A stretch of DNA of 64,000 bases from JANJWP01 sp964540725 (GTDB lineage: Bacteria > Patescibacteriota > Gracilibacteria > BD1-5 > UBA2023), in NCBI GenBank assembly GCA_964540725.1, contig CAZINU010000003.1, forward strand, positions 14,819 to 78,818, given 5' to 3'. The notes below the pieces were generated by a model, which was not told the DNA's origin, searched no databases, and was given only the letters and a program-made list of their open reading frames with translations. A program made the position numbers and the translations under genes. How positions within the stretch are numbered: the first letter of the stretch is position 1; the number at the start of each line of letters is the position of its first letter. Shown one piece after another: positions 63,395-64,000 of the stretch.

Positions 63395-64000
63395 CTACTT
63401 GCCTTGGATATAGTTCTGAACGTCCTTGGACGTAACGTTTCTGAATTCCTCGATTCCAGAATTCCTAGCCGCTTCGGCGATTTGCTCGTTACTGATAACC
63501 TTGCCTTCGTTCCGGAGATTCTGTACGGCTTCCTTTGCGGCATCGGCGGTCGGATTGGCCACGTTATTGAATTGTCGGCCAATATCCCTGAATCAAGCGT
63601 TGACCTCTTCTTGAGAATAGGTATTCGTTCTTGCGGAGGACGAGGGGGAAGGCGGTCTGGAGGAAGATTGTCCCGCCGAATTCGTCGAGCCGTTCGAGGA
63701 TTGGTAACCGTCCATATACCCGCTCACGTCGGAATCGGTAACGGAGGTTTCGCCACTCGCCCGGATGGCTGCTCAAACCTCTCCATCGGTCAGACCCGAA
63801 GTCCTTTGTCCGTTAACGTAGTCCGCCATTTCGGAATGCCTTTGAGCGTCGTTCAACGCCTTGTTCGCTTGGAGTTGCCGGTACTTCTCAAGCGCCGCCT
63901 GTTGGCGAACGGCCGAGGCTTGCTGTTTCGCGGAAATCACGGCCGCGGGGACGCCTCATGCGGCCGACGTCGCGCTGACGGTATCCCGGATGGTTCCGAG
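63395..64000 (-). CDS. Unknown Gln/Ala/Ser-rich protein, 5' end outside window
   Basis: The last 201 codons of a minus-strand gene; the start lies beyond the right edge. Three in-frame TGA codons (63956, 63773, 63593) read as Gly and hide the gene under the standard code. Composition is Ala/Gln/Ser/Asn-rich with a helical part (SAKQQASAVRQQAALEKYRQ), a Ser/Pro-rich linker, and two small similar helical units containing EVGAAIRASGE and EQIAEAARNSGIEE. The latter look like degenerate repeats of a short motif. Function unknown. Stop TAG. Confidence 0.65.

Noticed and set aside
5856..63958. UGA = Trp (table 4) instead of Gly
   Set aside because: Conserved positions at TGA are Gly in the NUDIX, LigA, RsmH, HNH and NrdG families, and Trp is normally encoded by TGG in the same genes.

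Overview
The window looks like a chromosome segment of a Patescibacteria (Candidate Phyla Radiation) bacterium of the Gracilibacteria/Absconditabacteria type. The decisive sign is the genetic code. Gene after gene is interrupted by in-frame TGA exactly where the protein family has a conserved glycine: the NUDIX box, the LigA OB-fold motif, the RsmH SAM loop, the HNH motif and the NrdG N-terminus. Genuine stops are TAA or TAG. This is UGA = Gly (translation table 25). All coordinates here read TGA as Gly, so many genes are longer than a standard-code call. The DNA is visibly GC-rich, unlike the AT-rich published genomes that use this code, and TGA is rare: 25 clear in-frame cases plus two doubtful ones. 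I see no rRNA, tRNA, CRISPR array or insertion sequence.

Layout. 1-5.5 kb: minus-strand operon of three exported proteins (partial giant surface protein, lipoprotein, secreted protein). 5.6-8.3 kb: small RHH-like protein, HNH protein and a DEAD-box helicase. 8.5-16.1 kb: a type IV pilin-like/beta-helix repeat protein broken by a 100-N assembly gap, a class A penicillin-binding protein and an LCP-family ligase. 16.3-19.9 kb: rsmH, ftsL-like, recR, ung and a glycine-zipper lipoprotein. 19.9-24.9 kb: O-antigen-ligase-like protein, NUDIX hydrolase, barstar-like protein, DUF218 protein and argS. 25-30.5 kb: four consecutive poorly known genes (an SLT-like protein, an unknown, and two coiled-coil proteins each carrying three perfect 42-bp repeats). 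30.5-39.9 kb: a seven-gene minus-strand operon headed by an AbrB-type regulator (RND adaptor, RND pump, MFS, GDSL esterase, TauE-cupredoxin, ABC ATPase). 40.2-41.3 kb: mraY. 42.9-48.5 kb: an hrcA-murA-small membrane protein-prsW-ligA operon. 48.6-55.3 kb: unknown genes, ftsK, a two-repeat membrane transporter and an ion-channel-like protein. 55.4-58.2 kb: htpX, a thioredoxin-fold protein, bL25 and a winged-helix regulator. 58.3-61.8 kb: anaerobic ribonucleotide reductase under probable NrdR boxes, with the glycyl-radical domain on a separate gene, and its activase. 61.9-64 kb: an unknown protein, a TIM-barrel protein and a truncated unknown.

Together the genes describe a fermentative, anaerobic-lifestyle cell with a real peptidoglycan wall (MurA, MraY, PBP1A, LCP, RsmH, FtsL-like, FtsK), an elaborate exported-protein repertoire and a single large efflux operon. 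Promoters are easy to see against the GC-rich background and mostly follow TTGAnn, a 16-bp spacer, then TATAAT-like. Shine-Dalgarno sequences are rare and concentrated in a few single-gene units with their own hairpin terminators.

Best candidates for something new: a 102-nt structured intergenic element present three times with compensatory changes; the two-polypeptide class III ribonucleotide reductase; a pilin/beta-helix fusion; and one gene whose only stop before its terminator is TGA.
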